Source of the DNA: Macropodus opercularis
Lineage: Eukaryota; Chordata; Actinopteri; Anabantiformes; Osphronemidae
Reading direction: 5' to 3'
Assembly (NCBI GenBank): GCA_030770545.1
Contig: CM061090.1
Location: 18,076,501 to 18,140,500, forward strand
Length of the DNA stretch: 64,000 nucleotides
Position numbers and translations under genes: made by a program. This document shows, one piece after another, positions 10,699 to 21,500 of the stretch (its first letter is position 1; the number at the start of each line of letters is the position of its first letter). The notes beneath the pieces were generated by a model. That model saw only the letters and a program-made list of their open reading frames with translations, ran no database searches and had not been told where the DNA came from.

Positions 10699-13600
10699 TC
10701 AAAGGTCGTCTGACTCAGGGATTAGCGCAGGTTCCAGGGAAACGTTGACGAGGGGCACTGGACCGCCTGCCGCCACCCACCCCAGAGCAGCTCTGTTAAA
10801 AGAGGGCCGGTTCGCCCCTGCGTCCCCCTGGAGCTCAGGGAAGTTCAGGAGGGGTTCCAGCTGGAGGGATTTGACGGGAGCAGGCCTGGGCGCCTTGCTG
10901 AAGCCACCGAACGGAGTCGCCACCCTGGAGGTGACGGAGCGACAGTGTTAACAGTAGCCGTCAGGTGCTAACGAGAGGGACTGCAGTGACATTTGAAGTG
11001 ATGCAACTAATTAAAGCCACGGAAAGACTCTGACCGGAAGGTGGGGGGGGGTGGGGGCATGTTCTAGGAGACAGCTGCTTAGAGTGAGAGGAAGGACTGC
11101 GCTTGTTCCACTCATTCAGCACTTGTATAATTAAACAAAGCAAGGGAGACATGGTAGCTCATACTTTGATCATGAATGACGGGTTGTCACGGAGGGTGGA
11201 GGCATCTGTTACCTGTTAAAACACTTGTATCCCGGTAGACCCGGCGGGGGCTCTGCATGAGGCATGCGGGCTGTGAGCGTGTCAGCTAAAGCCGGGTCAC
11301 TGCTGATGGCCTGCTCCCAGGGCGAGTGGTAGGCCTTGGGCACGGCTGTACTGTTGAACTTCTCTGGAGGGACGTCTTTCAAAGGGCCTCCGTACCCTGG
11401 GTGGGTTACAGAACACAGGCAGCAATTGAGCATGGCGCCGTTTGACGTCTTGGTATTTTAATTCTCCTTGCATTACATGTGTTTGTTTGTAAGTTTCAAC
11501 TTTCCACCGTGCTTCGGCTTGTCTTCCACCTGAGCCACATTCAAAACCATTTAAAACAGCGGCAAGCAAATATGTGCTTCCAGAAAGCTGATCCCTCCCT
11601 TTGATGTCACGTTGGTTCAACAAATCACAGACGAGTCAGCTGCTTATGACTCAACATGCAGCATGCTGATGTGTCACGGATTTCTGGGTACTGGCTGAGG
11701 AAAAAGAGGCAAAGAAATAAAAAGAATTTGCGCACTGCTCACATTGTGACACTGCACACTGAGACCGCAGCAAAAACAAGCGAGAGCTTCCCTCTGTGTG
11801 TTGTGTGTGTTTGTGTGTGTGTGCATGTCTCCCTGCATATTCGATGTGTGTTGATGGCAGAAGCCTATCCAAAACACTATCCTTCAAACCCAGTGCTTCA
11901 CTCGGGGGGGGGGGGGGGGGGGGGATCGCAAGCCGAGGCATTACATAACACGGGGCGTCTTGTCACGTCTTAACCTCCCGCAATGAACAATCCCCCCCCT
12001 TCCTGAGTTTATGTTTTGCCCTCGAGGAGGAAGCAGGAGAGACCAAACAGACCTGTAGGGAAGTTTACAAGATTTTTTGGGAAGGGGGGGGGGGGTCTGT
12101 TACAAAACACTGTGTCAAACATTTTCTGAGAGAACTATTGGCTGAGCTGATGTGTTTGAGGGAGAGGAGATGAAGGAGGAGAAGAGAAAGTGAGGCAGCG
12201 TGGATCTATGTGCACAATTCCAGCTTTCTAAACTCACTGTATGGCTTGTATATTCATAACCTGGTTAGAAACATCGCCACCAGCGCAGTGATATGATATG
12301 ATGTGATATGGACCATGCACCTCTATGTGGATGAGCTTCGCTATTTTAAGAGTTTGTACCATTTGGTACCTGACGCACTTTGGCCTGATTTCAGCCACGG
12401 CTAGAGTGACTGGTCCCAAGGTCCAGAAATAACACCCCGCCCCCTGCCGATGACACACTCATCCCTAAATCTGTCCTGGTTTACTGTCAACTAGGCAGAA
12501 TCGAGACGCGAGGGAGGATGTGAGGGGCAAAGCCGATGGTATCAGTGGCACAAGAGGCAAACAGGAAACGGCTTCCCATCAGTATAAACTTTCCAAAAAT
12601 GGTCAAAGCAGATAGTAACGAGAAGGTGGAGAAGCGAAGAGAAGTTAAAGAAGTTAAAACAGACAGAGGAATAAAAGGAGACCGACGTAGAGTCAGAACA
12701 TAAAAATGTGCAATCGTGTTCTGCCTGACGCCTGAAAATTCCAGACAAGACGGAAATGTTTTCCTACATGATCAAGGGCTGCACGAGTACAAACATCCTT
12801 ATCAAAACACAGCACGTCCAGTGCTAGAGCTTTGTGGGGAGACCAACCGCACTACTTTGTGTCTGTCTATCCACCAGGAGCCGAACAACACACCTTAAAC
12901 ATTTCTATATTTCAGAAAATTAACTGAATATTATTATGATCAAATCCACCAGTCAGGAAAACAGGGTGGCTGTAGGAGCCGGGCGCATGCGAGGTCAGCT
13001 TTAGCTACACTATATCACTGCTGCACTGGATCCCGGGTCCTTGACGTGTGTCTGTGTTGGAGCACACCGTATCACCAGCGCTGCCTACCCTGTGCGATAC
13101 TGTCTGGATTTGGAACCATTCTCGTGTCTGGAGCGTCGGGCGGCACTTCGGGTGGCTGGTCGCCGCCCTGGTTGTTCTCAGCGGCGTGGTTGTCTGCCAT
13201 GCTCCCGTTCTCCAAGCAAGAAACCGCAGTGCTCTGAAAGAAAAATCCAGATGTGAGGAGCTAGATGTGACAGCTGAATTTCGATTATGGCAGTTAAATA
13301 ACAGTATAAATTGCACAGTAAGTCCTGGCATTGTTTTCTGGGTTAGGATGAAATGTACTGCAGCCCAAGCGTCCAGCTTTCATCCCTCTGAAAAGATATT
13401 TATGATGATTTACTCCAGGACTTCCTCAGGAAATGTTGACAACTTGAAACTAAAATCTCTCCATTGCCCTGAGCGATGAATAAACCAGAGCTATGTGAGC
13501 CCTTCTCACTTCAGAAGATGAGGGGAAGAACATCCCTGGAGTGAAATAACTATTTTATCCTGGGACGTCAAGCACACAAGGCCACCAGAAAACTAAGTGA

Positions 13601-15325
13601 TGCAGGACACAACTAGTGCTACTAATTAATGAGCTACAACAAAGAGATACTTAATTAGCTGGATTTTATATTACTGAGTAATTCACTACATAAACGAACT
13701 CACATGTGATCGGGTCATGCTGCGGTACAGTAAGGGCTGCTGGGAAAAGAAAAGGTTGGTTTGGCATATTGCCCATCTTTACACAAAGGAACATTAATAA
13801 AGCTATTTATGAGCAGCTGGAAGACTTTCACTACCACAATTACTGCACTAAGTCTAGAACACGAGTCAAACACTTCAAGTGTTTAATCTTGCCTACATAT
13901 ACATTGTCAGGACGCAAGGCATTGTGCAAACGTCTTTCATATGATGGATGGAAAGGACGTGGTGGAAATGGAAGAGAAAACGTGCTCTGATAGTGAAATG
14001 ACTCTTTTGTGTTGTCAAGTCTTCTGTTCTCACTTCAGAGCTGAAATAATTTGCCATCAGAGCCACAGTCCGGCTTGTTTGCTTTGATCCTACTTCTGAT
14101 TACCTGGATCAGGTGTTTCCAGCCAATAAGATGCTTTGATTGTTGGAATGGTGCGTAACAAGGTGGACTGTGGCTCTCAAGAACCAGGACTGGACTGTAA
14201 ACACACCCCGACTAGTTGGCAAAGCATTTTACTAAATGTCTCTTTCCTCCCATCTCCCAACAAACAACAGACCTTACGACAACGTGCGAGTTTCTGCTTA
14301 CACTGAGCTGCTTGTTGTTTTCATTCTGGACGCTCTCGAAGGTGTATTTTTCCGAGCGCCTCTGCCGGATTTTGAAGAGACGGGTGCCCCGGTTTGTGGC
14401 GAGAGACAATTCCTCCAGCATGATGTCCTTAGGCACGCTCATTTTCTTCCCAAGATCCATCTCTATGTCTAGACACAAGGAGACACAGAACGACTGAAGC
14501 GCTTGTGTGGATTCAGGATAGGCTGTACTTCATATGGTTCATATGGCTGAGGCGACCGTCTGCCTCGATCGGTTGGTGTGAGATAAAAGACCACACATAC
14601 ATTTCTCAAACCTCTTGCCGTACATATTTCTCTTCATATCTTCCCTCCTCCCACCTATGAAAGCTCACTGACCCCACGTTATACTCAGAATACAGAATAA
14701 AACCCCTCTGTACTGTACAGTATTGCTGACTGGTTCTTCCTGCCAGTAAGATGAATGGGGAATTATTGTTCGCTGTAATCCAGTAGCGTCTGCTGCTTGT
14801 TTTGTGGTTAGCATGGCGTGCTCTCCCCTGCATGCTGATCGTGGAAATGTCACAGGCCTGTACGTGTGAGCCACACAATTTGCCAGAATATCTGTCAGCT
14901 GTCAGTAGCCTTCAGACCCTGCCCTGTCCCAGCGAGCCGCGCAGTTGTCCTCGCCCTGAAATAGAGCGTCCAAGGAGCAACGACAAAGGGATTAGTTCGT
15001 TTGGCCCACACAAGTATTTATTTGCTTATTTATAGTCAGGGTCGTAGATGGGATGGTTGGCTGCTGCCTGCGCTGGGGAATGGACTCACACCTTCTGCAA
15101 AGCGAATGTGGAAGTAGACGGGGAATCTAGGAATCAAAGCTCAACTGTAGGCTATGGTGTTAAATCCGTGGCTATGCTGGAAGAGGGTGAGATGAAGACA
15201 GGCATGCAACAAAAGAAGGAGACAAGTGAAGAGGGAACGGTACCTTCCTGGGTTTGAACCTCCCTGCAGATGGCTGCCGCCTGCATTTTCCTTTCGCTCG
15301 TCGTCATGGTGGAGAATTGTGACAT
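10699..15325 (-). CDS. myoz2: Myozenin-2 (calsarcin-1), five coding exons
   Basis: Myozenin-2 is a striated-muscle Z-disc protein that binds alpha-actinin, filamin C and telethonin and tethers calcineurin, restraining hypertrophic signalling. Coding exons on the minus strand are 15325-15244, 14468-14302, 13233-13089, 11396-11213 and 10924-10699, all GT-AG. They sum to 804 nt, or 267 aa plus stop; human MYOZ2 has 264 aa. Family blocks seen: MDLGKKMSVPKDIMLEELS (31-49), an RLFKIRQRRSEKYTFE block (about 56-71), GGPLKDVPPEKFNSTAVPK (134-152) with SPWEQAISSDP just after it, FNRVATPFGGF (about 191-201), and the C-terminus PESDDL. ESDDL is the class-III PDZ ligand of the myozenin/myotilin/palladin group. 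The start is the first ATG after a likely acceptor (CCCCAG); a second ATG lies six codons on. The 132-192 and 193-267 blocks match human MYOZ2 better than MYOZ1 or MYOZ3. Synpo2, also a Z-disc gene, lies immediately upstream on the same strand. Confidence 0.96.
11904..11924. repeat. G21 homopolymer in a myoz2 intron
   Basis: Twenty-one consecutive G on the plus strand (C on the myoz2 sense strand) inside the 11397-13088 intron. Further G-rich runs lie at 11041-11057 and 12084-12095. Tracts like these can form G-quadruplexes on the template strand and are often unstable in length or miscounted in assemblies. Confidence 0.9.
14059..14177. mobile_element. Short non-autonomous DNA transposon (hAT-like MITE) in a myoz2 intron
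   Basis: Perfect 13-bp terminal inverted repeats, AGAGCCACAGTCC at 14059-14071 and its reverse complement at 14165-14177, enclose about 119 bp with no coding capacity. The inner text (CTGATTACCTGGATCAGGTG and, just outside the right end, GAACCAGGACTGG) resembles an abundant teleost non-autonomous family that I recall as hAT-related. It sits in the intron between the second and third myoz2 coding exons, about 120 bp from the donor. The class is assigned from memory; the inverted repeats themselves are directly visible. Confidence 0.65.
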
Positions 15326-15959
15326 GGCTGCCCCTGGGGTGTACGGGGGTGAAGCATAAAGTCACGGGAGACAGTTTGCATCAGTACAACCAGCTCAACC
15401 ACACAACACATCAAGAAACACAAAAAGAAAGGCAAACGTGCCATCGATTGTCCAGCACCAGGAACCCGCACCGCTGGCGGGAGACGCACCGAAGCGCATA
15501 GAATTTATTGGGTCAGTGAAAAGGGCAAAGTTAGCACATCCCTTTAAATAACCTTGGGCCGTTAAACGCCAAGCGCACTTCAGACGTGGCAAGCAGCTGC
15601 GTCAGGAATCCAGGAATCAATATGTTTGAAATTACCCAAGTGGGCTGAAAGGACACAGATAGAGAAGACGGCGCTGTCACAGCGAACACGTGGGACAGTG
15701 ACTCAAAGTTCACACCAAGGTGTCAGTGAATATAAAACGAATGGGTCATTCCAGTCTGGTGGAGGCTCTACAGTGTTTCCAGAAGGTACAAGAGAGTTTT
15801 CACTACTAACGATCGAAATAACAGTTACGATATGACTCATACATTTATGGTAATTAATGCTCTGAAATTCAGTTTACTGCTAGAACGTGGCGACTGAGCT
15901 TGATTTAAAATACAAATGTGACACTGGAAGTGGACGGCACACACGAGAGATGGGCTTAC

Positions 15960-16100
15960 CTGTCCCGAACGAGCCTCGAGGGGGGTAGAGAGTCTCAAGT
16001 TGTGCCCGGTTCCCTCAGAGGAGGGAAATCAGAAAGGTGAGAGGCACGAGGGTCAGACTGGGTAGTGCGACCAGCGCGGGCGTTCGCGCTCCCCGACACT
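15960..16100 (-). other. Candidate myoz2 5' UTR exon
   Basis: On the minus strand GGGACAG|GTAAGC forms a strong donor with its last exon base at 15960, about 640 bp upstream of the myoz2 start codon. A likely partner acceptor (CACCCCAG) lies a few bases before the ATG. The arrangement of a short non-coding first exon and an ATG at the start of exon 2 is common for sarcomeric genes. The upper limit of the exon is estimated; no TATA box is obvious. Confidence 0.5.
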
Positions 16101-16234
16101 GAGGCTTGTTGATGGGAGGGCGGGTGGAGGGGGCTGAAAAGCCTGACCCCACTGACTTAGTGAGTGAACGAGTGGTCGGCTGGGTGTTGGTTTGTCTGTT
16201 GTCATTGGTATTTAGTTCACAAGAGGAGGGCTGA

Positions 16235-16244
16235 CTAAATTTAG
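16235..16244. promoter_or_regulatory. MEF2-type site upstream of myoz2
   Basis: CTAAATTTAG is a perfect match to the MEF2 consensus YTAWWWWTAR and is palindromic. It lies about 275 bp upstream of the candidate 5' UTR exon donor. MEF2 is a known activator of sarcomeric genes, so position and identity fit, but a ten-base AT-rich match can arise by chance. Confidence 0.4.
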
Positions 16245-17400
16245 AGCTCTGCCACTACTGCTCTCGATCATCTATCTTACTGCCTGCTGCTGTTCTTACA
16301 GTAGCTCCCAGCTTGTACAGCGTATCTTCGTGTAAGTAACTTATTGCAGTTTGCAGAACACGTGGAAAAAAATAGCGAATTAACCGGTTTACTGTGATTT
16401 ACTGTGACTGTAACAGAAAATGAAAGAAAAAAAAGACAATTAATTGTAAACATAAAGATAGTAAATATAAAACAGTGTGTCAGACTGTTTTGTGCTTGTA
16501 AAATAAAAAACACGAAATAATATGTCAAAAGTATTCGACATATTAGTAGTAAGTAGTTAAAAAATGTTAAATGATTGCAAACAAGTAATGATAAAAATGT
16601 GCTAGTAACCAAATACATAGATGGTTGAAGTATGACCTCACATCTAGTTTAAACCTAGTTCAGACGGATCCATTTGGACCAGGAGGGGGGGTATCAGTGA
16701 AACAGGTGTCTGTGACTCCTGTTAGATGGTTCACTGGCCGTGTTTCCACCAGAATGTGCTTCATCTGTGCCACACAGCAACTCATTTAACTTTGGCTTTA
16801 CGTCACCTTAAGAAAAAAAAACACTCCCTGAAACCTCTGAAAGAGCTTGAACATGAAGAATAAAGTTGATTTGGCTGCATTCGCTTTATAAGCCAGTCGC
16901 TGTTGTTTCAGCCGACCTTCCTTGAGTTTAATTCACCGCTCGTAAGCGCGTGAACCGCGTGAGGCTGAACTTCACTGGGGCAAACAAAACTCCTCCCAGG
17001 ACCCTCTCACACAAAAAAATGATGTTTTGTGTTTGTCTCTGTGACGCACTCTTCACATTCCAGCTCAAGCTCCACCCCTTTAATAGTGTCTGAATCCCTC
17101 TAAGAGTGTTTCCAAATCTAAACCATTGCCTCCCTCTGTGGCCTTATCTCTCATTCTCTAATGGCTCAGCTCCCGTAGGTACCTACTGTTGTTATGTAAC
17201 TGGTGGTCACCATGGGAACAAGTCCCCTCCAACCCCCACCCAAACCCCTGTCCGCTGGATACAGAGCTAGTGACTGTTCAAGACAGCACATCATACAAAA
17301 AAAGCTTCATGGGATGGTACAGCGAGCAACAAATGGCCCGGAGCAAAGTATTTCATGCTTGGAATGAAGAGCAGAGAACACGAGCAATGTGGGGAAAAGC
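16245..17400. other. Intergenic DNA between myoz2 and synpo2
   Basis: AT-rich DNA with no supported exon on either strand. The isoleucine/leucine/phenylalanine-rich minus-strand frame at 16277-16618 reflects base composition only. Muscle enhancers shared by the two Z-disc genes could lie here, but I see nothing specific beyond the MEF2-type site at its left edge. Confidence 0.5.
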
Positions 17401-17414
17401 GCTTGTCCACTGTA

Positions 17415-17420
17415 TTTATT
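17415..17420 (-). promoter_or_regulatory. Candidate polyadenylation signal for the long synpo2 transcript
   Basis: AATAAA on the minus strand, about 610 nt past the stop codon of the distal synpo2 terminal exon. Its position is plausible for the 3' end of the long isoform; no experimental support is available here. Confidence 0.35.
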
Positions 17421-18028
17421 TTTGAAAAATACTGTATCTGAATTAGTTTGGAACAGAAATGATAACTGGTATTGTATTATAAGCACAGTTGGTGTTGAGT
17501 GGAAGCTGCACCGTGTATTACAAACACACATCAGCCCGTCAGGATTCACAGTGAGTCAGTGGCGACATGCTGTAATGTGCGACAAACCTTGACAAGCCCA
17601 TTGCATGCTGCACGAGGTTCTCCCTCACCTATTACAAACCTAACCCTAAACTTGTTTTTTCATAATTTACACTCATCAACTTTCACGAACAACCAACAGT
17701 ACCACAAAAAAAAAAAAAAAACACCGTCCTTGGTACATCACTGTTCTGTTTGTCTTGACACCTTCACATCGGTTCATCCTCTCAGTGTAATTAAAACTTT
17801 CTAAACCTCTTTCTTTGCCAAAGCATCCGTCTCTTTTCACATTTGATTAAACCATGCAGAGATTTCATCATTATATCGTGACAGCAAAACGTAGGAAGCA
17901 TTTAAAAACTACAGAAGAAAAATGGGACAACTCTAGAAAAAACTACCATGTGTCCACTCGCGCCTATTTTAGCTGATCGTCAAGTTATAACTGCACTTGA
18001 ATGTGTCGTGTTCACAGAGAGATGTATC

Positions 18029-18559
18029 CTATCGCCTCCAACTCCAAGTGCTGCTGCTGTACACAGACTTGTAAGTCGGCTCTCCCGAGGGCCCCGGGTT
18101 CGCCGGGGTCACGGGCTTCTGAGGCCGCCACTGTCTGGGCAGGGACCTGTAACCAGCGTGACCGACAGAGGCTGAACTTTTAGCTGAGGACATGAACGAT
18201 GGCAACGGAGCTCTGCTCTGGCTGCGGCTCAGGCTCCAAGTCTGGCTGCCTGTTTGCAGTGGGGCTTGGTAAGACGTTCTGGCTTTCCACAGCGCCGGCG
18301 GCTCTGGCAGCTTTTTGCGCTGTGCTGCCAAATGGATGTTTGAGACAAGGGTGTGCTGCAGGTTTTGGGAAGCAAAGGCTTCATCCACCAGGCCCAGGGG
18401 ATGCCGGGAGGCGGCCTCCCAGGGCGTGAGGGGTTTCTGCATTTCTGGGTGAGTTGCGGACGCTCGAGGATGTTTGGGGGAAGAGGAAGTTGAAGCTGAC
18501 TTCTGGCCTGTGGATGGTACTGTGACTGGTGGTGAAAGGGAATAGCTCCTGCCAAGGGC
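18029..18559 (-). CDS. synpo2: Alternative distal C-terminal exon of synpo2
   Basis: On the minus strand TTCTTGCAG|GCCCTTGGC opens a phase-0 exon of 531 nt ending in TAG. It encodes 176 residues: ALGRSYSLSPPV near the start, KPLTPWEAASRHPLGLVDEAF in the middle (split here as KPLTPWEAASRHPLG and LVDEAF), then a Lys/Pro-rich stretch, and WSWRR at the end. The WEAA..LGLVDEAF block is the conserved C-terminal signature of synaptopodin, SYNPO2L and the long SYNPO2 isoform. The upstream donor is the CAG|GTGTGG that encodes Gln-Val-Trp near the end of the big exon (intron 21021-18560). If spliced, the VWKPTAVEK tail is replaced; if not, the short form results. Confidence 0.9.
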   Translation of the reverse strand, partial: ALGRSYSLSPPVTVPSTGQKSASTSSSPKHPRASATHPEMQKPLTPWEAASRHPLGLVDEAFASQNLQHTLVSNIHLAAQRKKLPEPPALWKARTSYQAPLQTGSQTWSLSRSQSRAPLPSFMSSAKSSASVGHAGYRSLPRQWRPQKPVTPANPGPSGEPTYKSVYSSSTWSWRR

Positions 18560-21500
18560 CTGCAAGAAAAGATCCAGACATGTTTATTTTAGTAAGGGCT
18601 CATTTTTGTTTAGGAAATCAAATCGGCTTGGAGAATGTTGGTGAATCAGAGCAGATTTTGAATCTCAACACATTTAAGTGCTGTAATTCTTTATGCATAA
18701 GAAAAAAGTTAATATTGTGTGTTAACCTATTCAACATTTCTTAAAAGTGACCCAAACTATGCTACGTTCTGCTTATTTCATTGGCTCTACATTGCAAATT
18801 GTCTACCGGAGTCTCTGTTGGGGTTATCTGGGGTGAAAAAACACCACCATCGCTGTCGCTTGATGAACACAGCAGCTGTGCGGAAAAGGTAGTGCTGCCA
18901 CCATCTGGCGAAAGAAGAGTAAGACCAGCAGGAGAGCGAACGGTGGCAAAAGCGAAAGAACAGAGTGGAAGAGAGAGAGAAAGAGAGAAATGTAGCTGAA
19001 TGAGTCATGGAGGTGCAAATGATCTGCTGACTCAGGTAACCCGTCGATGCCTGAGGCAGTAATATGCATTAGTGCAGATGCGAGAATGAATGAGTGGATT
19101 AGCAGACAACATAAGGTCATATTTTCAGGAGTTGCACTGATGACAATATATTTGCCAGAAACAGTTTATGCCCCACACACATTTGAGAGCTCGATCTTAA
19201 TCTGATTTATATATAGCTTTTCTCTTATTAAACATAAGACATATTACACAGTGGAACAGGTAGTAAAGGCTTTGTAGTATAGTGGCCAAGATTGTGCTTA
19301 CATGTATTCATAAATGACTTGATATTTTAATGTACTAATGTCTTCAGGGTGGATTAAAAAACAAAAACGGTTTAAATAAAAATCTACATTTACCAAAAAG
19401 GCCATGGGGTCAGTTCCAGCAGGAATCAAGTACATCCACCTACAGTACAGCAGTGGAAATGCTTGTAAAAAGCATCATGCGCTTTTTACAAGGAGTAAAA
19501 AGCGCATGATGCAACGTAGATATACATTTCAGCAAGAAGCCACTGACTGGAGCTTCAGAATGATCCCATGAGGTTGTCTCAGTGATGTCACAAGCCCCAA
19601 AATACTCACACACGCATGACCGGGAAGTCATTCTGCAGGAATGCGCTGCTCAAGCGCTCACCTTAGTTGCTCAAAATGGGAGTGATGTATGTAATCATGT
19701 GTTTCGGGCTGACGTTTTCAAGCTGAGCTGGTGAAAAATAAGGTATATTTAAGATAGGTAGTTTAATGTACCTTTTACTTTGGCAAAAACTTGTTTTTCT
19801 CTGAGCAATTAAAGGGAAGCTTTGGAAATACAGTATTTATAGCGAAGGTGGCGAAGTGAAATTCAGCAGTATGAAAAGAAGAGACCAGAAACAGAAAGAA
19901 ACCCAAAAAAGCATGCTTGAAGGACAAAAGAAGGAAAAGCCAAACAAGGATAAAAGATGTTTTAATGGCACTGCAGTGAATGGTACAGAAAGTGCACTAT
20001 GAAGAGAAACACACAACAAAAAACAGGAAGAACATAAAGAGAAAAAGCAGCCCTGGTTATCAGCTATTCATATAAAACAAGTCAGGACCAGATGCGTGGA
20101 AGAGAGAAATATATCAGCTACTGGAGCCCTTCATTAAGATCCACGACTCGTAGCTTTTACTTAGCTTAAGCTGAAATCTAAGCCTGGAGTACTATCTGTG
20201 GACCTCAGCACTCCTTCTCCTGAGGCGGTTTAAATATAGTCCCTAACATGATGCAACAGCTGGCTTCAAGCTTAAAATAAAACTAGCCTACTTAAGTAGG
20301 TACTATGGAAAAGGCACTGAAGAAAAAGGCTGCACAGATCAAACATTTGAGGTCAGCATTGTCACTTTTTGGACTTTTTTAACGCTCAAGGCTTTACTTG
20401 AAACTGCAGCATCACAGTATATAATATCGGTACTGACGACACCACTGACAATGCAAATTTAGTCTTAGCTTTAGCTTGTTGTCATTATACCACCCACACT
20501 CCAACCTTCTCCTTCACTTAGTTAACAACTTCTCAACTTTCTTGCATTTTGAGATGTTTTTGTTTTCTTATCAAAATAGTTTAAGACGCATTTATCGTTT
20601 TCTTCTTTTCAGATACCGACTTCCTTTTGCTTCTTTTTCTCTCACTCCTTGCTTACATTTCGTACTGATCATCGTGCCCACCTACATTCTTATAATGCCT
20701 TCGCTTTAGAATCGTACATATAATTCCACAAATTCACAATGATTCTTAATCATTGTAGCCATATAATTTCCTATAAAATTATCATTTGTATATTTTGTAC
20801 ACACACCCCTTTCTTACTGCTACATTTATGATGTTTGTTTGATGCCAATGCATCATCAAGAGCAGCTGGATGGTAAAATAGCTCAACAAAAAGCAAGTTT
20901 ACCTGCTCAAAATGGTCCACATCATAGTGGACAGAGCACAAACCCTTTGATTCAAAAAGATACCAAGCGTGTCATGATTCAACCAGAATCACTATTTTTC
21001 TACAGCTGTGGGCTTCCACACCTGCGCTGAGCTCTTTTTAGCTGTAAACTTAGGCTTGGGAGCAGCTACAGGGTTACCACCTGATGCGGATTCAGGCCTC
21101 GCAGCCAGAGGGAAGCTAGGAACGGCATAACTACTAGAAGGCTGGGGCTGATAAGGGACTGATGGAGCTGATAGGTAAGGAGGGCTGCTGGCTGGTTGGT
21201 AAGGGGCCTGCAGTGCCTGTTGGTACAGAGGGTTTGGAGACTGAGGACTTTGAGGCTGATAAGCAGATGGGATAGGTGGTGGATACGGTTGATTATATGC
21301 CTGTTGGTATGGACCACCAGGAGGAAGGGGTTGCTGGTAAGGGTTAGGCGGAGGGTAAACATTAGTTGGGGCTTGTTGGTAAAGCCCATCATGCATCGTA
21401 GGTTGCATTGGCATCCCATAGGGCTGCGGGGGGTATGGAGCATTAAATTGTCCAGCTGGCTGCATGGGGTGCTCATATCTAACTGAGTGGTTTTCAACAG

